The position numbers and the translations under genes are program-made. From Stenotrophomonas sp. BIO128-Bstrain (GTDB lineage Bacteria > Pseudomonadota > Gammaproteobacteria > Xanthomonadales > Xanthomonadaceae), in NCBI RefSeq assembly GCF_030128875.1, contig NZ_CP124620.1, positions 4,386,501 to 4,450,500 on the forward strand: 64,000 nucleotides of DNA. The letters run 5' to 3'. Position 1 is the first letter of the stretch; the number at the start of each line of letters is the position of its first letter. The notes below the pieces were generated by a model, which was not told the DNA's origin, made no database searches, and was given only the letters and a program-made list of their open reading frames with translations. Positions 43,171 through 51,812 of this stretch are shown here, in pieces.

Positions 43171-43632
43171 GTGAACAAGGTTTCGTTGTTGGGGATGGCC
43201 GCGGCCATTGCCCTGTTGTCGGGCTGTGCAAGCGTGCCGATGTCCGAAAAGGGCATGGTGGAGACCGCCAAGACCTTCCCGACGCCCGAACCGGGCACCG
43301 CCGGGGTGTATGTGTTCCGCAACAGCTTCGTCGGCAAGGCGCTGAAAAAGGACATCTGGATCGATGGCGAATGCCTGGGCGAAAGCGCCGACAAGGTGTT
43401 CTTCTACACGACGGTGCCGGGCGACCGTGAGCACACCTTCTCGACGGAGTCGGAGTTCTCGCCGAACGACCTGAAAGTGCAGACCGAATCGGGCCGCAAC
43501 TACTTCATCCAGCAATCGATCCGGATGGGCGTGTTCGTGGGCGGTGCCAAGCTGGACGTGGTGCCCGAAGCCGAAGGCCGCCGCCAGGTCGCCGGGTTGA
43601 AGATGGCCCGTAAGGGAACGTGTTCGCGCTGA
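43171..43632 (+). CDS. DUF2846-type lipoprotein
   Basis: A 153-residue lipoprotein. The leader SLLGMAAAIALLSGC gives a lipobox with the Cys near residue 19. The mature part has GTAGVYVFRNSFVGKA, IWIDGECLGESADKVFFY and VPGDREHTFSTESEF, which match the DUF2846 pattern of small surface or periplasmic lipoproteins of unknown role. The start is GTG at 43171, set by AGGGGG seven bases before it. The roughly 295 bases upstream hold no gene. A GC-rich hairpin follows the stop. Confidence 0.82.
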   Translation: MNKVSLLGMAAAIALLSGCASVPMSEKGMVETAKTFPTPEPGTAGVYVFRNSFVGKALKKDIWIDGECLGESADKVFFYTTVPGDREHTFSTESEFSPNDLKVQTESGRNYFIQQSIRMGVFVGGAKLDVVPEAEGRRQVAGLKMARKGTCSR

Positions 43633-43651
43633 TCGGGCAAGGACCATAACG

Positions 43652-43678
43652 AGGCGGGCGCGCGTTGCGTGCCCGCCT
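43652..43678 (+). terminator. Hairpin after the DUF2846 lipoprotein gene
   Basis: AGGCGGGC (43652-43659) pairs with GCCCGCCT (43671-43678), 20 bases after the stop. The T-run is short, so termination may be partial. Confidence 0.5.
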
Positions 43679-43708
43679 TGGTGCGGTGCGTCGGGCCAAG
43701 GCGCTGGT

Positions 43709-44143
43709 CTACTGCGAGAAGCTCACTTTCACCGAATCCGCGCTGTAGTCGGCCGGCCCATGGAACACCACTTCGATGTTGTTGCCATCCGGATCCAGCA
43801 CGAAGGCGGCGTAATACCCCGGATGGTAGGGGCGCTCGCCGGGCGCGCCGTTGTCCTTGCCACCGTTGGCCAGCGCCGCGTGGTGGAAGGCCTCCACCGT
43901 GGCGCGGTCGCGGGCCTGGAAGGCAAGATGGTGGCGGCCGGTCAGCTGGCCGAGGGCCGCCTCGCTGTCCGGCGTGGAAATGAACAGCTCATCGGCCCAG
44001 AAATACGTGTCGCCCTCGCCGGCGATCGGGATGCCGATCGTGTCGAACACGGCCTGGTAGAAGCGGCGGCTGGCGGCCATGTCCCTGACCACCAGTTGCA
44101 GGTGATCGATCAGGCGGCCGCGGTGCAGTTCCATCGTTTCCAT
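43709..44143 (-). CDS. VOC-family (glyoxalase/dioxygenase superfamily) protein
   Basis: A 144-residue single-unit vicinal-oxygen-chelate protein. It has IDHLQLVVRDMAASRRFYQAVF at the N-terminus, HHLAFQARDRATVEAFHHAAL in the middle, and YYAAFVLDPDGNNIEVVFH at the end, so the metal ligands (His, His, Glu) are in place. Substrate is unknown; relatives include antibiotic-resistance and glyoxalase proteins. The ATG at 44143 has GGAG five bases before it; another ATG lies three codons later. It is divergent from the small secreted protein gene at 44322. Confidence 0.85.
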   Translation of the reverse strand: METMELHRGRLIDHLQLVVRDMAASRRFYQAVFDTIGIPIAGEGDTYFWADELFISTPDSEAALGQLTGRHHLAFQARDRATVEAFHHAALANGGKDNGAPGERPYHPGYYAAFVLDPDGNNIEVVFHGPADYSADSVKVSFSQ

Positions 44144-44321
44144 ACCGGCTCCACAGGGGGGATGGGACGCAGATATACCACCGGACACAGCGCTGCGCAT
44201 TGCCGCGCCGTCGACCTTGCTGACCACGCGCAGGGCGGCGCCGGCGGCGGCCCTTCCGCCGGCCCGCGCAGTGACCTACGCTGCGTGCTGGCGCCATGAA
44301 CGCGCAGGCGGAGGAGGCACG

Positions 44322-44684
44322 ATGCTGTGGATGGTGATGATGGCCCAGGCGGTCGCCGGCGACGCGGGCTACCCACAGGCGCATGCCTGGGCGCAACGTG
44401 ATGAGGCCAGCCTCGAACCGGCGGCGTACACGGCGATGGTGGACAGCATGAGCGAGGTTGGGGGTGCCGCCTTCAAGCGTTGCATGCCGACTCCCGCGCC
44501 GCAGACGCTGGCCGCGTTCACCGTGGTGTTGCAGCTGGATGCGCAGGGCAGGGTGGTGCGCACGTGGCGCGAGGGCGAGGAGGCGGTTGCACGCTGCGTG
44601 GACGCAGGCTTCGCCGGGAAAACCCTGTTCGTGCCACCGAAGGCGCCGTTCTATGCGGCGTTCGAGTTCCAGGTCGAGCCGTAG
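44322..44684 (+). CDS. Hypothetical small exported protein
   Basis: A 120-residue protein with a short hydrophobic start (MLWMVMMAQAVAGDA) that may be a signal peptide. The mature part contains two Cys residues (AAFKRCMPT and VARCVDAGF) and the strand-like run AAFTVVLQLDAQGRVVRTW, which recalls the C-terminal TonB-like or energy-transducer fold. GGAGGA five bases before the ATG is a strong ribosome-binding site, which supports a real gene. I do not recognise the family. It is convergent with gloA. Confidence 0.65.
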   Translation: MLWMVMMAQAVAGDAGYPQAHAWAQRDEASLEPAAYTAMVDSMSEVGGAAFKRCMPTPAPQTLAAFTVVLQLDAQGRVVRTWREGEEAVARCVDAGFAGKTLFVPPKAPFYAAFEFQVEP

Positions 44685-44689
44685 CACCG

Positions 44690-44719
44690 GCAACGCACCG
44701 ACCGGTGCCGGTGCGTTGC
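44690..44719. terminator. Bidirectional hairpin between the hypothetical gene and gloA
   Basis: GCAACGCACCG (44690-44700) and CGGTGCGTTGC (44709-44719) make an 11-bp perfect stem between two convergent genes. No strong T-run is present on either side. Confidence 0.5.
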
Positions 44720-44732
44720 GCGGCCGCAGGGA

Positions 44733-45260
44733 TCAGGCGATCGGCGTGTTGGAGATGATCTCCACCCAGTAGCCGTCCGGGTCCTTGATGAAGGCCAGGT
44801 GCTTCATGCGGCCGTCTTCCAGGCGCTTCTGGTAAGGCACCTGCAGCTCATCGAAGCGCTTGCAGGCGGCCTGGATGTCCGGCACGGACACGCAGATGTG
44901 GCCGAAGCCACGCGGGTCGGCATTGCCGTTGTGATAGACCGGGCCGTCCTGGTTTTCGGTGCCATGGTTGTGGGTCAGCTCGAGCACGCCGGGGATGCCG
45001 GCCATCCACACGCGGCGGGCATCGTCACCCTCGGGAATCTGCGTGCCGGCCGGCAGCAGGGCGAGGAAGTACAGGCTGAATTCGGCCTCGGGGAAGTGGC
45101 GCAGGTCGATCAGGCGGAAGCCCAGCACGCGGGTGTAGAAATCCAGCGAGGCCGTGGCGTCCTTGACGCGCAGCATGGTGTGGTTGAACACGAACCCGGC
45201 GGTCTCGGCGGGCGTGGTGGCGGCAACGCCGGGAGAGTTCTGGAGGGCGGCAAGGCTCAT
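44733..45260 (-). CDS. gloA: Lactoylglutathione lyase (glyoxalase I)
   Basis: A 175-residue metalloenzyme that converts the methylglyoxal-glutathione adduct to S-lactoylglutathione. Family features: [24 protein letters not shown] with the first His ligand, [14 protein letters not shown] with the Glu ligand, [11 protein letters not shown] with the second His, and [10 protein letters not shown] with the last Glu. The length and the loop before GTENQ fit the eukaryote-like, longer class. AGGAA before the ATG at 45260 sets the start. Confidence 0.94.
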   Translation of the reverse strand: MSLAALQNSPGVAATTPAETAGFVFNHTMLRVKDATASLDFYTRVLGFRLIDLRHFPEAEFSLYFLALLPAGTQIPEGDDARRVWMAGIPGVLELTHNHGTENQDGPVYHNGNADPRGFGHICVSVPDIQAACKRFDELQVPYQKRLEDGRMKHLAFIKDPDGYWVEIISNTPIA

Positions 45261-45372
45261 GGGGATTCCTGGGGGGCAGGGCCGCATCAGCGCGGCGGAC
45301 CCCTCATTTTACCGGTCCCGGCCGGGCCACGTGACAGGTAGAATGGTGTGTCTTCCTGACCAGCGTTCATCC

Positions 45373-46485
45373 ATGTCCCAGCGTGAATGGGTGGCTGCGG
45401 CCATCCGCAAGATCGACGCCGATTTCAACCGTTCGGCCGATACCCACCTGATTCCGATGGACCTGCCCGGGTTCGAGGGCATCGACCTGTATTTCAAGGA
45501 CGAGTCCAGCCACCCGACCGGCAGCCTCAAACATCGCCTGGCACGCTCGCTGTTCCTGTATGCACTGGCCAATGGCTGGCTGCGCGAGGGGCGCCCGGTG
45601 ATCGAGGCCTCCAGCGGCTCCACGGCCGTGTCCGAGGCGTATTTCGCGCGGCTGCTGGGCCTGCCGTTCATTGCGGTGATGCCGGCCACCACCTCCCCGG
45701 AAAAAATCGCGGCGATCGAGTTCCACGGGGGCCGCTGCCATCTGGTGGAGCGCGCCTGCGACCTGAACGCCGATTCGGAAACGCTGGCCCGCGAAACCGG
45801 CGGCCATTTCATGGACCAGTTCACGTACGCCGAGCGCGCGACCGACTGGCGTGCCAACAACAACATCGCCGAATCAATCTTCAAGCAGATGGCCGAGGAG
45901 CCGCATCCGGTACCCGAGTGGATCGTGTGCAGCCCGGGCACCGGCGGCACGGCGGCCACGCTGGGCCGCTACGTGAGCTACCGCCGGCATGACACGCGCA
46001 TCCTGTGCGCGGACCCGGAAATCTCCGTGTTCTATGATGGCTACTGCGCTGCGCTGGCAGGGCAGCCCTGGCGTGAGCTGACCTGCAGCGGCGGTTCGCG
46101 GGTGGAAGGCATCGGCCGGCCGCGGGTGGAATCGAGCTTCATTCCGACCAGCGTCGATGCGATGGTCAAAGTGCCCGATGCGCTGAGCCTGGCCGCGATG
46201 CGCCACGTCAGCCGCCAACTGGGGCGCCGCGTGGGCGGCTCCACCGGCACCAACTTCATCGGCGTGCTGCAGGCCGCGCAGCTGATGCGCGATGCGGGCC
46301 GCAGCGGCTCGATCGTGACCATCCTGTGTGACAGCGGTGACCGCTACGCACACAGCTATTACAACCCGGAGTGGTACCCGAAACAGGCCATCGACGTGGA
46401 CGGCGCCGATGCGGTGCTTGCGGCCGCGGTGGCGGGCAAGGGGCTGCCGGTGCTGCCGTGCGTCTCGCTGGAAGCACTGTACTGA
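45373..46485 (+). CDS. PLP-dependent cysteine synthase-like protein (possible cysteine desulfhydrase)
   Basis: A 370-residue fold-type II PLP enzyme. The PLP Lys is in [15 protein letters not shown] near residue 50. The substrate loop is [15 protein letters not shown], and PLP phosphate binding is in [14 protein letters not shown]. It resembles cysteine synthases but the closest type I can recall is the Cds1-like group, some of which release H2S from cysteine. The specific reaction cannot be read from the sequence. It is divergent from gloA and followed by the oligopeptidase gene on the same strand. Confidence 0.8.
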   Translation: MSQREWVAAAIRKIDADFNRSADTHLIPMDLPGFEGIDLYFKDESSHPTGSLKHRLARSLFLYALANGWLREGRPVIEASSGSTAVSEAYFARLLGLPFIAVMPATTSPEKIAAIEFHGGRCHLVERACDLNADSETLARETGGHFMDQFTYAERATDWRANNNIAESIFKQMAEEPHPVPEWIVCSPGTGGTAATLGRYVSYRRHDTRILCADPEISVFYDGYCAALAGQPWRELTCSGGSRVEGIGRPRVESSFIPTSVDAMVKVPDALSLAAMRHVSRQLGRRVGGSTGTNFIGVLQAAQLMRDAGRSGSIVTILCDSGDRYAHSYYNPEWYPKQAIDVDGADAVLAAAVAGKGLPVLPCVSLEALY

Positions 46486-46609
46486 GCGGGGCGCCCGGGC
46501 GGGCGTGAACCGGGCCCATCGGCGTGCCCCGGGGCCTTGTGTGGGGTGGGGGGCAATGCCATATCGTGGGGTGATGCCGCTGCAGCGGCCCCGTTGTCTG
46601 GAGATGCCT

Positions 46610-48637
46610 GTGACCCCCACCAATCCTCTGCTCGATTTTTCCGGCCTGCCGCGTTTCGATGCGATCCAGCCCGAGCACATCGCCCCGGCGATCGATGCCC
46701 TGCTGGCCGACGCCGAAGCCGCGGTGAAAACCGCCGAAACGGTCTCCCCGGTGACCTGGGCGAGCTTCGCCGAGCCGCTGGACGACGCCACCGAGCGCCT
46801 GTGGCGCGCGTGGGGCCAGGTGGGCCACCTGCAGGCCGTGGTGAACACCCCTGCGCTGCGCGAGGCCTACAACGCGAACCTGCCCAAGGTGACGCGCTTC
46901 GGCAGCGCGCTGGGCCAGAACCTGGCGCTCTACCAGCAGTACCGTGCCCTGGCCGACGCGCCCGAAGCGACGCAGTACGACGCGGCACGCCGCAAAGTGC
47001 TGGAGAACGCGCTGCGCGATTTCCGCCTGGGCGGTGCTGAACTCGATGACGCTGGCAAGGCGCGGTACAGCGCGATCCGCGAGGAGCTGTCCGCGCTGTC
47101 GGCGACGTTCTCGCAGAACGTGCTCGATGCGACCGATGCCTGGTCGCTGCACGTGCAGGACCGCGCCGAGCTCGCCGGCCTGCCGGACGATGTGATCGCC
47201 GCGGCCCGCGCTGCCGCGGAGAAGGAGGGTCTGGCCGGCTGGAAGCTGACCCTGCAGATGCCGTGCTACATCCCGGTGCAGACCTACGCCGAACATCGCC
47301 CGCTGCGCGAAGCGCTGTACCGCGCCAATGCGATCCGCGCCTCTGAATTCGGCGATGCCACGCTGGACAACAGCGGCAACATCGATCGCGTACTGGCGCT
47401 GCGCGCGGAGCTGGCCACGCTGCTGGGCTTTGCCAACTACGCCGAGTACTCGATCGCCACCAAGATGGCCGAGGATGCGCCGCAGGTACTGGGCTTCCTG
47501 CGTGATCTTGCCGCGCGTGCCAAGCCGTACGCGCAGCGCGACCGTGCCGAGCTGGAGGCGTTCGCGCGCGACGAGCTGGGCATGGCCGCGCTGGAGGCGT
47601 GGGACCTGGCGTTTGCCGCGGAGAAACTGAAACAGGCGCGCTACAGCTATTCCGAGCAGGACGTGAAGCAGTACTTCACCGAGCCGAAGGTGCTGGACGG
47701 CCTGTTCAGTGTGATCCGCAGCCTGTATGGCCTGGCGGTGCAGCCGGACAGCGCGCCGGTGTGGCATCCGGATGTGCGCTTCTTCCGCGTGGTCGATGCG
47801 CAGGGCGCGCTGGTCGGCCAGTTCTATCTGGATCTGTACGCGCGCGAAGGCAAGCGCGGTGGCGCGTGGATGGACGATTGCCGCAACCGCCGCGAGACCG
47901 CCGCCGGCGTGCAGACGCCGCTGGTGTACCTGGTCTGCAACTTCGGCAAGGGTGCACAAGGGCAGCCGGCCACCTTCAGCCACAGCGATGTGACCACGCT
48001 GTTCCATGAGATGGGGCACGGCCTGCATCAGTTGTTGACCCGCATCGGTGAGCTGGGCGTGGCCGGCATCAACGGGGTGGAGTGGGACGCGGTGGAACTG
48101 CCGAGCCAGTTCATGGAGAACTTCTGCTGGGAATGGGACCGCGTGCAGGCGATGACCGCACACGTGGCCACCGGCGAGCCGCTGCCGCGTGCGCTGTTCG
48201 ACCGCATGCTGGCCGCACGCAATTTCCAGAGCGGCATGTTCACCGTGCGCCAGCTGGAATTCGCGCTGTTCGACATGCAGTTGCACAGCGAGTTCGATCC
48301 GACCCAGGACAGCGTGCAGGCGCTGTTGGAACGCGTCCGCGATGAAGTGGCCGTCAACCGGCCGCCGGCGTGGAATCGCTTCCCCAACCAGTTCAGCCAC
48401 ATTTTTGCCGGTGGCTATGCGGCCGGCTACTACAGCTACAAATGGGCCGAGGTGCTCAGCGCCGATGCCTACGCCGCGTTCGAGGAGGCCCCGGACAAAG
48501 TGACCGAGACCGGCCAGCGCTTCCGCGATGAAGTGCTCTCACGGGGCGGCAGCCGCAGTGCCGCCGAGAACTTCGCCGCCTTCCGTGGCCGCGCGCCGAC
48601 AGTGGACGCGCTGCTGCGGCATAACGGGATGGTGTGA
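46610..48637 (+). CDS. prlC: Oligopeptidase A (M3 family zinc metallopeptidase)
   Basis: A 675-residue cytoplasmic peptidase that degrades small peptides such as cleaved signal peptides. The zinc motif HEMGHGLHQ lies near residue 465, with the downstream Glu ligand in GVEWDAVELPSQFMENFCWE. The N-terminal start PTNPLLDFSGLPRFDAI matches the family. I chose GTG at 46610 because GGAG lies six bases before it; an ATG two codons upstream has no spaced ribosome-binding site. A SMAG unit follows its stop by 12 bases. Confidence 0.93.
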   Translation: MTPTNPLLDFSGLPRFDAIQPEHIAPAIDALLADAEAAVKTAETVSPVTWASFAEPLDDATERLWRAWGQVGHLQAVVNTPALREAYNANLPKVTRFGSALGQNLALYQQYRALADAPEATQYDAARRKVLENALRDFRLGGAELDDAGKARYSAIREELSALSATFSQNVLDATDAWSLHVQDRAELAGLPDDVIAAARAAAEKEGLAGWKLTLQMPCYIPVQTYAEHRPLREALYRANAIRASEFGDATLDNSGNIDRVLALRAELATLLGFANYAEYSIATKMAEDAPQVLGFLRDLAARAKPYAQRDRAELEAFARDELGMAALEAWDLAFAAEKLKQARYSYSEQDVKQYFTEPKVLDGLFSVIRSLYGLAVQPDSAPVWHPDVRFFRVVDAQGALVGQFYLDLYAREGKRGGAWMDDCRNRRETAAGVQTPLVYLVCNFGKGAQGQPATFSHSDVTTLFHEMGHGLHQLLTRIGELGVAGINGVEWDAVELPSQFMENFCWEWDRVQAMTAHVATGEPLPRALFDRMLAARNFQSGMFTVRQLEFALFDMQLHSEFDPTQDSVQALLERVRDEVAVNRPPAWNRFPNQFSHIFAGGYAAGYYSYKWAEVLSADAYAAFEEAPDKVTETGQRFRDEVLSRGGSRSAAENFAAFRGRAPTVDALLRHNGMV

Positions 48638-48649
48638 TTCCCCGATGTG

Positions 48650-48727
48650 GTAGTGCCGGCCGCTGGCCGGCTCTGCATCCCGCCGCCAGGGGCGGGGTGT
48701 CATGCAAGGTGAGGAGCCGGCCAGCGG
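48650..48727. repeat. SMAG REP unit with a degenerate partner
   Basis: GTAGTGCCGGCCGCTGGCCG (from 48650) is a full unit; GAGCCGGCCAGCGG (48714-48727) is a truncated inverted partner. The pair lies between convergent genes. Confidence 0.75.
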
Positions 48728-48755
48728 GATCGCGTGCGCTATCGCGGCACGTTGA

Positions 48756-49556
48756 TCACTCCGCGTAGATCATCTTCCGGCTCATGCCGCCGTCGACGAT
48801 GTGGTCCTGGCCGGTGATGAAGCCAGCCAGGTCCGAGAGCAGGAAGACCGCCAGTGCGCCGATGTCCGGCGGCTGGCCAACGCGGCCGACCGGGTGCTGC
48901 GCATGATCGCGGCGGGACAGTTTGGGCGTGCGTCGCCGTGAGGGCGCCTGCCAGGCATCGGTGGTGATCCAGCCGGGGCTGATGCTGTTGACCCGCACGG
49001 CCGGCCCTTCGCTCAATGCCAATGCATGGGTGAAGGCGACCAGCCCGCCCTTGGCCGCGGCGTAGGCTTCACTGTCCGGCTCGGACTGCCAGGCACGCGT
49101 GGAGGCGATGTTGATGATCGCCCCGGCATGCTCGCGCAGGGCGGGCAGGGCATGCTTGCTGCACAGGAAGGCGCCATGCAGGCTGGAGAGGCGGCGTTGC
49201 CACTCGGCCAGCGGCATCTGCGCCAGGGGCGTGCCATGGGCACTGGCGATGCCGGCATTGTTGACCAGGCCATCAATGCGCCCGAAGCGCTTCAGCGTCG
49301 CCTTGATCAGCGCCTGCACGCTGCGTTCGCTGGCCACGTCCGCGCGTTGGAACGCCGCGCGCTCCGGCAATGCCCATTCCTTCAGGCAGGCCTTGCCGGC
49401 ATCGGCATCCAGGTCGGCGATCATCACGCTGCCGCCCGCGCCGAGCACCGATTGCGCGATGCCACGGCCCACGCCCTGCGCACCCCCGGTGATCACCACC
49501 ACGCGGTCGCGCAGCGGCTGTGCCGGCCAGTCGAGGAGGGTCGGGGTCAATGACAC
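48756..49556 (-). CDS. Short-chain dehydrogenase/reductase (SDR)
   Basis: A 266-residue classical SDR. The cofactor motif is VITGGAQGVGRGIA, the structural motif is LVNNAGIA, and the catalytic Tyr and Lys are in EAYAAAKGG, preceded by the Ser of NIAST. The C-terminal FITGQDHIVDGGMS is typical. The Asp in MIADLDADAG after the second strand favours NAD over NADP. The substrate is unknown. The GTG at 49556 overlaps the stop of the DUF1415 gene upstream by ten bases, so the two are probably cotranscribed. Confidence 0.88.
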   Translation of the reverse strand: MSLTPTLLDWPAQPLRDRVVVITGGAQGVGRGIAQSVLGAGGSVMIADLDADAGKACLKEWALPERAAFQRADVASERSVQALIKATLKRFGRIDGLVNNAGIASAHGTPLAQMPLAEWQRRLSSLHGAFLCSKHALPALREHAGAIINIASTRAWQSEPDSEAYAAAKGGLVAFTHALALSEGPAVRVNSISPGWITTDAWQAPSRRRTPKLSRRDHAQHPVGRVGQPPDIGALAVFLLSDLAGFITGQDHIVDGGMSRKMIYAE

Positions 49557-50125
49557 GGCGGCATCTCGTTGCGGCCCAGCAGGCGCGTCCAGCCTTCGAT
49601 GCCGAGTTTGTCCAGCGTCTCGATGTTGCGCTCCACGATCACGTCCGGATCCGGGAAGGCTGCCACCGCGCGCTCGACGCTGTCTTCGCGCAGCAGGTGC
49701 AGGGTCGGGTAGGGCGCGCGGTTGGTGTAATTGCTCACGTCATCCGGGGCCACGCCGGCGAACTGGTACTGCGGATGGAAGCTGGCCACCTGCAGGATGC
49801 CCTGCAGATCCAGTGCCTCGATCGCTGCATCGGCGTTGTCGAGGAAGTCGTTGTACTCCAGGAAATCGGTCAGCACGTCCGGGTGCACGATCAGGGTGGT
49901 GTCGATCTGCTCGGCGGGCGTGTCGCGCAGCAGGATCAGCTCTTCGGCCAGTTCCTCGACCAGCGCCTCCGGCGTGGTCGCATCACTGAGCACGAACCGC
50001 ACCTGGTCCTTGACGTACACCGCCTTGGCGAACGGGCACAGGTTCAGGCCGATCACGATCTGCTCCAGCCATTTCCGGGTCTCGGCAATGGGGTCGCGGG
50101 TGGCAGTGAGGAAGGCATCGTTCAT
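49547..50125 (-). CDS. DUF1415-family protein
   Basis: A 192-residue cytoplasmic protein. It matches the DUF1415 pattern: ETRKWLEQIVIGLNLCPFAKAV near the N-terminus with a conserved Cys, TTLIVHPDVLTDFLEYNDFL in the middle and FHPQYQFAGVAPDDVSNYTNRAPYPTLHLLRE later. The function of the family is unknown. The ATG at 50125 is followed by conserved sequence. It is upstream of, and overlaps, the SDR gene, and is divergent from the benzaldehyde dehydrogenase operon. Confidence 0.87.
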   Translation of the reverse strand: MNDAFLTATRDPIAETRKWLEQIVIGLNLCPFAKAVYVKDQVRFVLSDATTPEALVEELAEELILLRDTPAEQIDTTLIVHPDVLTDFLEYNDFLDNADAAIEALDLQGILQVASFHPQYQFAGVAPDDVSNYTNRAPYPTLHLLREDSVERAVAAFPDPDVIVERNIETLDKLGIEGWTRLLGRNEMPPCH

Positions 50126-50197
50126 GGCGGGCGGGGTCGCTGGCGGGGCCGTTGATTGTACGGCGCGGCGGTGAAGTGGACGCCCGATCGGCTCCAC

Positions 50198-50214
50198 TGT
50201 CCATTAACTGGACA
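50198..50214. promoter_or_regulatory. TGTCCA-N5-TGGACA operator candidate upstream of the aromatic dehydrogenase genes
   Basis: A perfect 6-bp inverted repeat with spacer TTAAC, 122 bases before the aldehyde dehydrogenase start. Its layout is that of sites bound by Fis-type helix-turn-helix regulators, and the AcoR-like regulator at 53029 ends in such a domain. No sigma-54 promoter was found here. Confidence 0.5.
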
Positions 50215-50335
50215 CCGGTCATGCTGGAAATTCCTTATCCGGCAATCACTTGCAGTGATCCATCCAGCGGCCAATAGGCAGTGGCCGGCTGCGGGTATCC
50301 AATGGCCGGGTACACGACGCAAGGAGTTCTCAGTG

Positions 50336-51799
50336 ATGGCAACACACGCATTCCTGCCGACGGCCACGTGGTCCGGCAAGCTGTTCGATGGCCAGTGGGC
50401 CGCGGGTGCAGGCACCCAGGACGTGGTCGAGCCGGCGACCGGCGAGCGCCTGGGCGAGATCGCGATGGCCGACCCGGCACAGATCGCGCGCGCCGCCGCC
50501 ACCGCCGCCAAGGCGCAGCGCGACTGGGCCAGCGCCCCGTATGACACCCGCGCGCAGGTGCTGCGCCGCGCGGCGCAGTTGGCCGAAGAACACAACGACG
50601 AGATCGTGCAGTGGCTGGTCCGCGAAAGCGGCTCCACCCAGCTCAAGGCCGGTTTCGAGGCCAAGGTGAACACCAAGGCGCTGCATGAGGCCGCGGCACT
50701 GCCCTCGCGCAGCATCGGCGAGGTGCTGCCGTCCGAACCGGGCCGTTTGAACCTGGCGCGCCGCCGCCCACTCGGCGTGGTCGGCGTGATCTCGCCGTTC
50801 AACTTCCCGCTGTACCTGGCCATGCGTGCCGTGGCCCCGGCGCTGGCGCTGGGCAACGCGGTGGTGCTCAAGCCCGATCCGCGCACTGCCGTGTGCGGCG
50901 GCTTCGTGATCGCGCGCCTGTTCGAACTGGCCGGGCTGCCGGCGGGCCTGCTGCACGTGCTGCCGGGCGATGGCGCCGCCGGTGCGGCGCTGACCAGTGA
51001 CCCGAACATCGCGATGATCCAGTTCACCGGCTCCACCGGAGCGGGGCGCAAGGTCGGCGAAGCGGCCGGCAAGCACCTGAAGAAGGTATCGCTGGAACTG
51101 GGCGGCAAGAACTCGCTGATCGTGCTCGACGATGCCGACATGGACCTGGCCATCGCCAACACCGCGTGGGGCGTCTACCTGCACCAGGGCCAGATCTGCA
51201 TGGCCACCGGCCGCGTGCTGGTCCAGCGCAGCATCCATGCGCGGTTCCTGGAAAAGCTGGTGGCCAAGGCCAAGTCGCTCAAGGTCGGCAATCCGGCCGA
51301 TGGCGAGGTGGCGATCGGGCCGCTGATCAACGCCCAGCAGCGTGACCATGCTGCGCGCATCGTTGCCGAAGCGCAGGCGGCTGGCGCCACGCTCGCGACC
51401 GGCGGTGGGTACAAGGACCTGTTCTTCGAACCGACCGTGCTCAGCGATGTGAGCCGCGACAACCCGGCCTTCCACGAAGAGATCTTCGCACCGGTCGCGG
51501 TGGTCGTGCCCTTCGATACCGATGATGAGGCGGTGGAGCTGGCCAACGACAGCGAGTACGGCCTGTCGATGGCGATCGTGTCGAGCAATGTCGGCCGCGC
51601 ACTGAAGCTGGGCGAACGGCTGCGCACCGGCCTGCTGCACATCAACGACCAGACCGTGAACGATGAGGTGATCAATCCGTTCGGTGGCGTCGGCGCCTCC
51701 GGCAATGGCACCAGCATCGGTGGCCCGTCCAACATCGACGAGTTCACCCAGTGGCAGTGGATGACCGTCAAGGGCGAAGCGCCCGCCTACCCGATCTGA
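50336..51799 (+). CDS. xylC: Benzaldehyde dehydrogenase (XylC-type aldehyde dehydrogenase)
   Basis: A 487-residue NAD(P)-dependent enzyme that oxidises aromatic aldehydes to acids. It has the cofactor region VISPFNFPLYLAMR, catalytic Glu in LELGGKNSLIVLDD and catalytic Cys in HQGQICMATGR. The C-terminal PFGGVGASGNG is present. AAGGAG precedes GTG 50333 by six bases and ATG 50336 by nine; I chose the ATG. With the next gene it would convert an aromatic alcohol to the acid. XylC is the best match, but other aryl aldehydes such as vanillin could be substrates. Confidence 0.85.
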   Translation: MATHAFLPTATWSGKLFDGQWAAGAGTQDVVEPATGERLGEIAMADPAQIARAAATAAKAQRDWASAPYDTRAQVLRRAAQLAEEHNDEIVQWLVRESGSTQLKAGFEAKVNTKALHEAAALPSRSIGEVLPSEPGRLNLARRRPLGVVGVISPFNFPLYLAMRAVAPALALGNAVVLKPDPRTAVCGGFVIARLFELAGLPAGLLHVLPGDGAAGAALTSDPNIAMIQFTGSTGAGRKVGEAAGKHLKKVSLELGGKNSLIVLDDADMDLAIANTAWGVYLHQGQICMATGRVLVQRSIHARFLEKLVAKAKSLKVGNPADGEVAIGPLINAQQRDHAARIVAEAQAAGATLATGGGYKDLFFEPTVLSDVSRDNPAFHEEIFAPVAVVVPFDTDDEAVELANDSEYGLSMAIVSSNVGRALKLGERLRTGLLHINDQTVNDEVINPFGGVGASGNGTSIGGPSNIDEFTQWQWMTVKGEAPAYPI

Positions 51800-51812
51800 T
51801 CAGGAGACCCTC

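Noticed and set aside
46256..48400. Long minus-strand open frame opposite prlC
   Set aside because: The same antisense artefact; prlC has the HExxH zinc motif and full family length.
50215..50335. A sigma-54 promoter for the aromatic dehydrogenase genes
   Set aside because: No GG-N10-GC element with a TGGCA-like context was found, and the adjacent regulator lacks the AAA+ domain needed for sigma-54.
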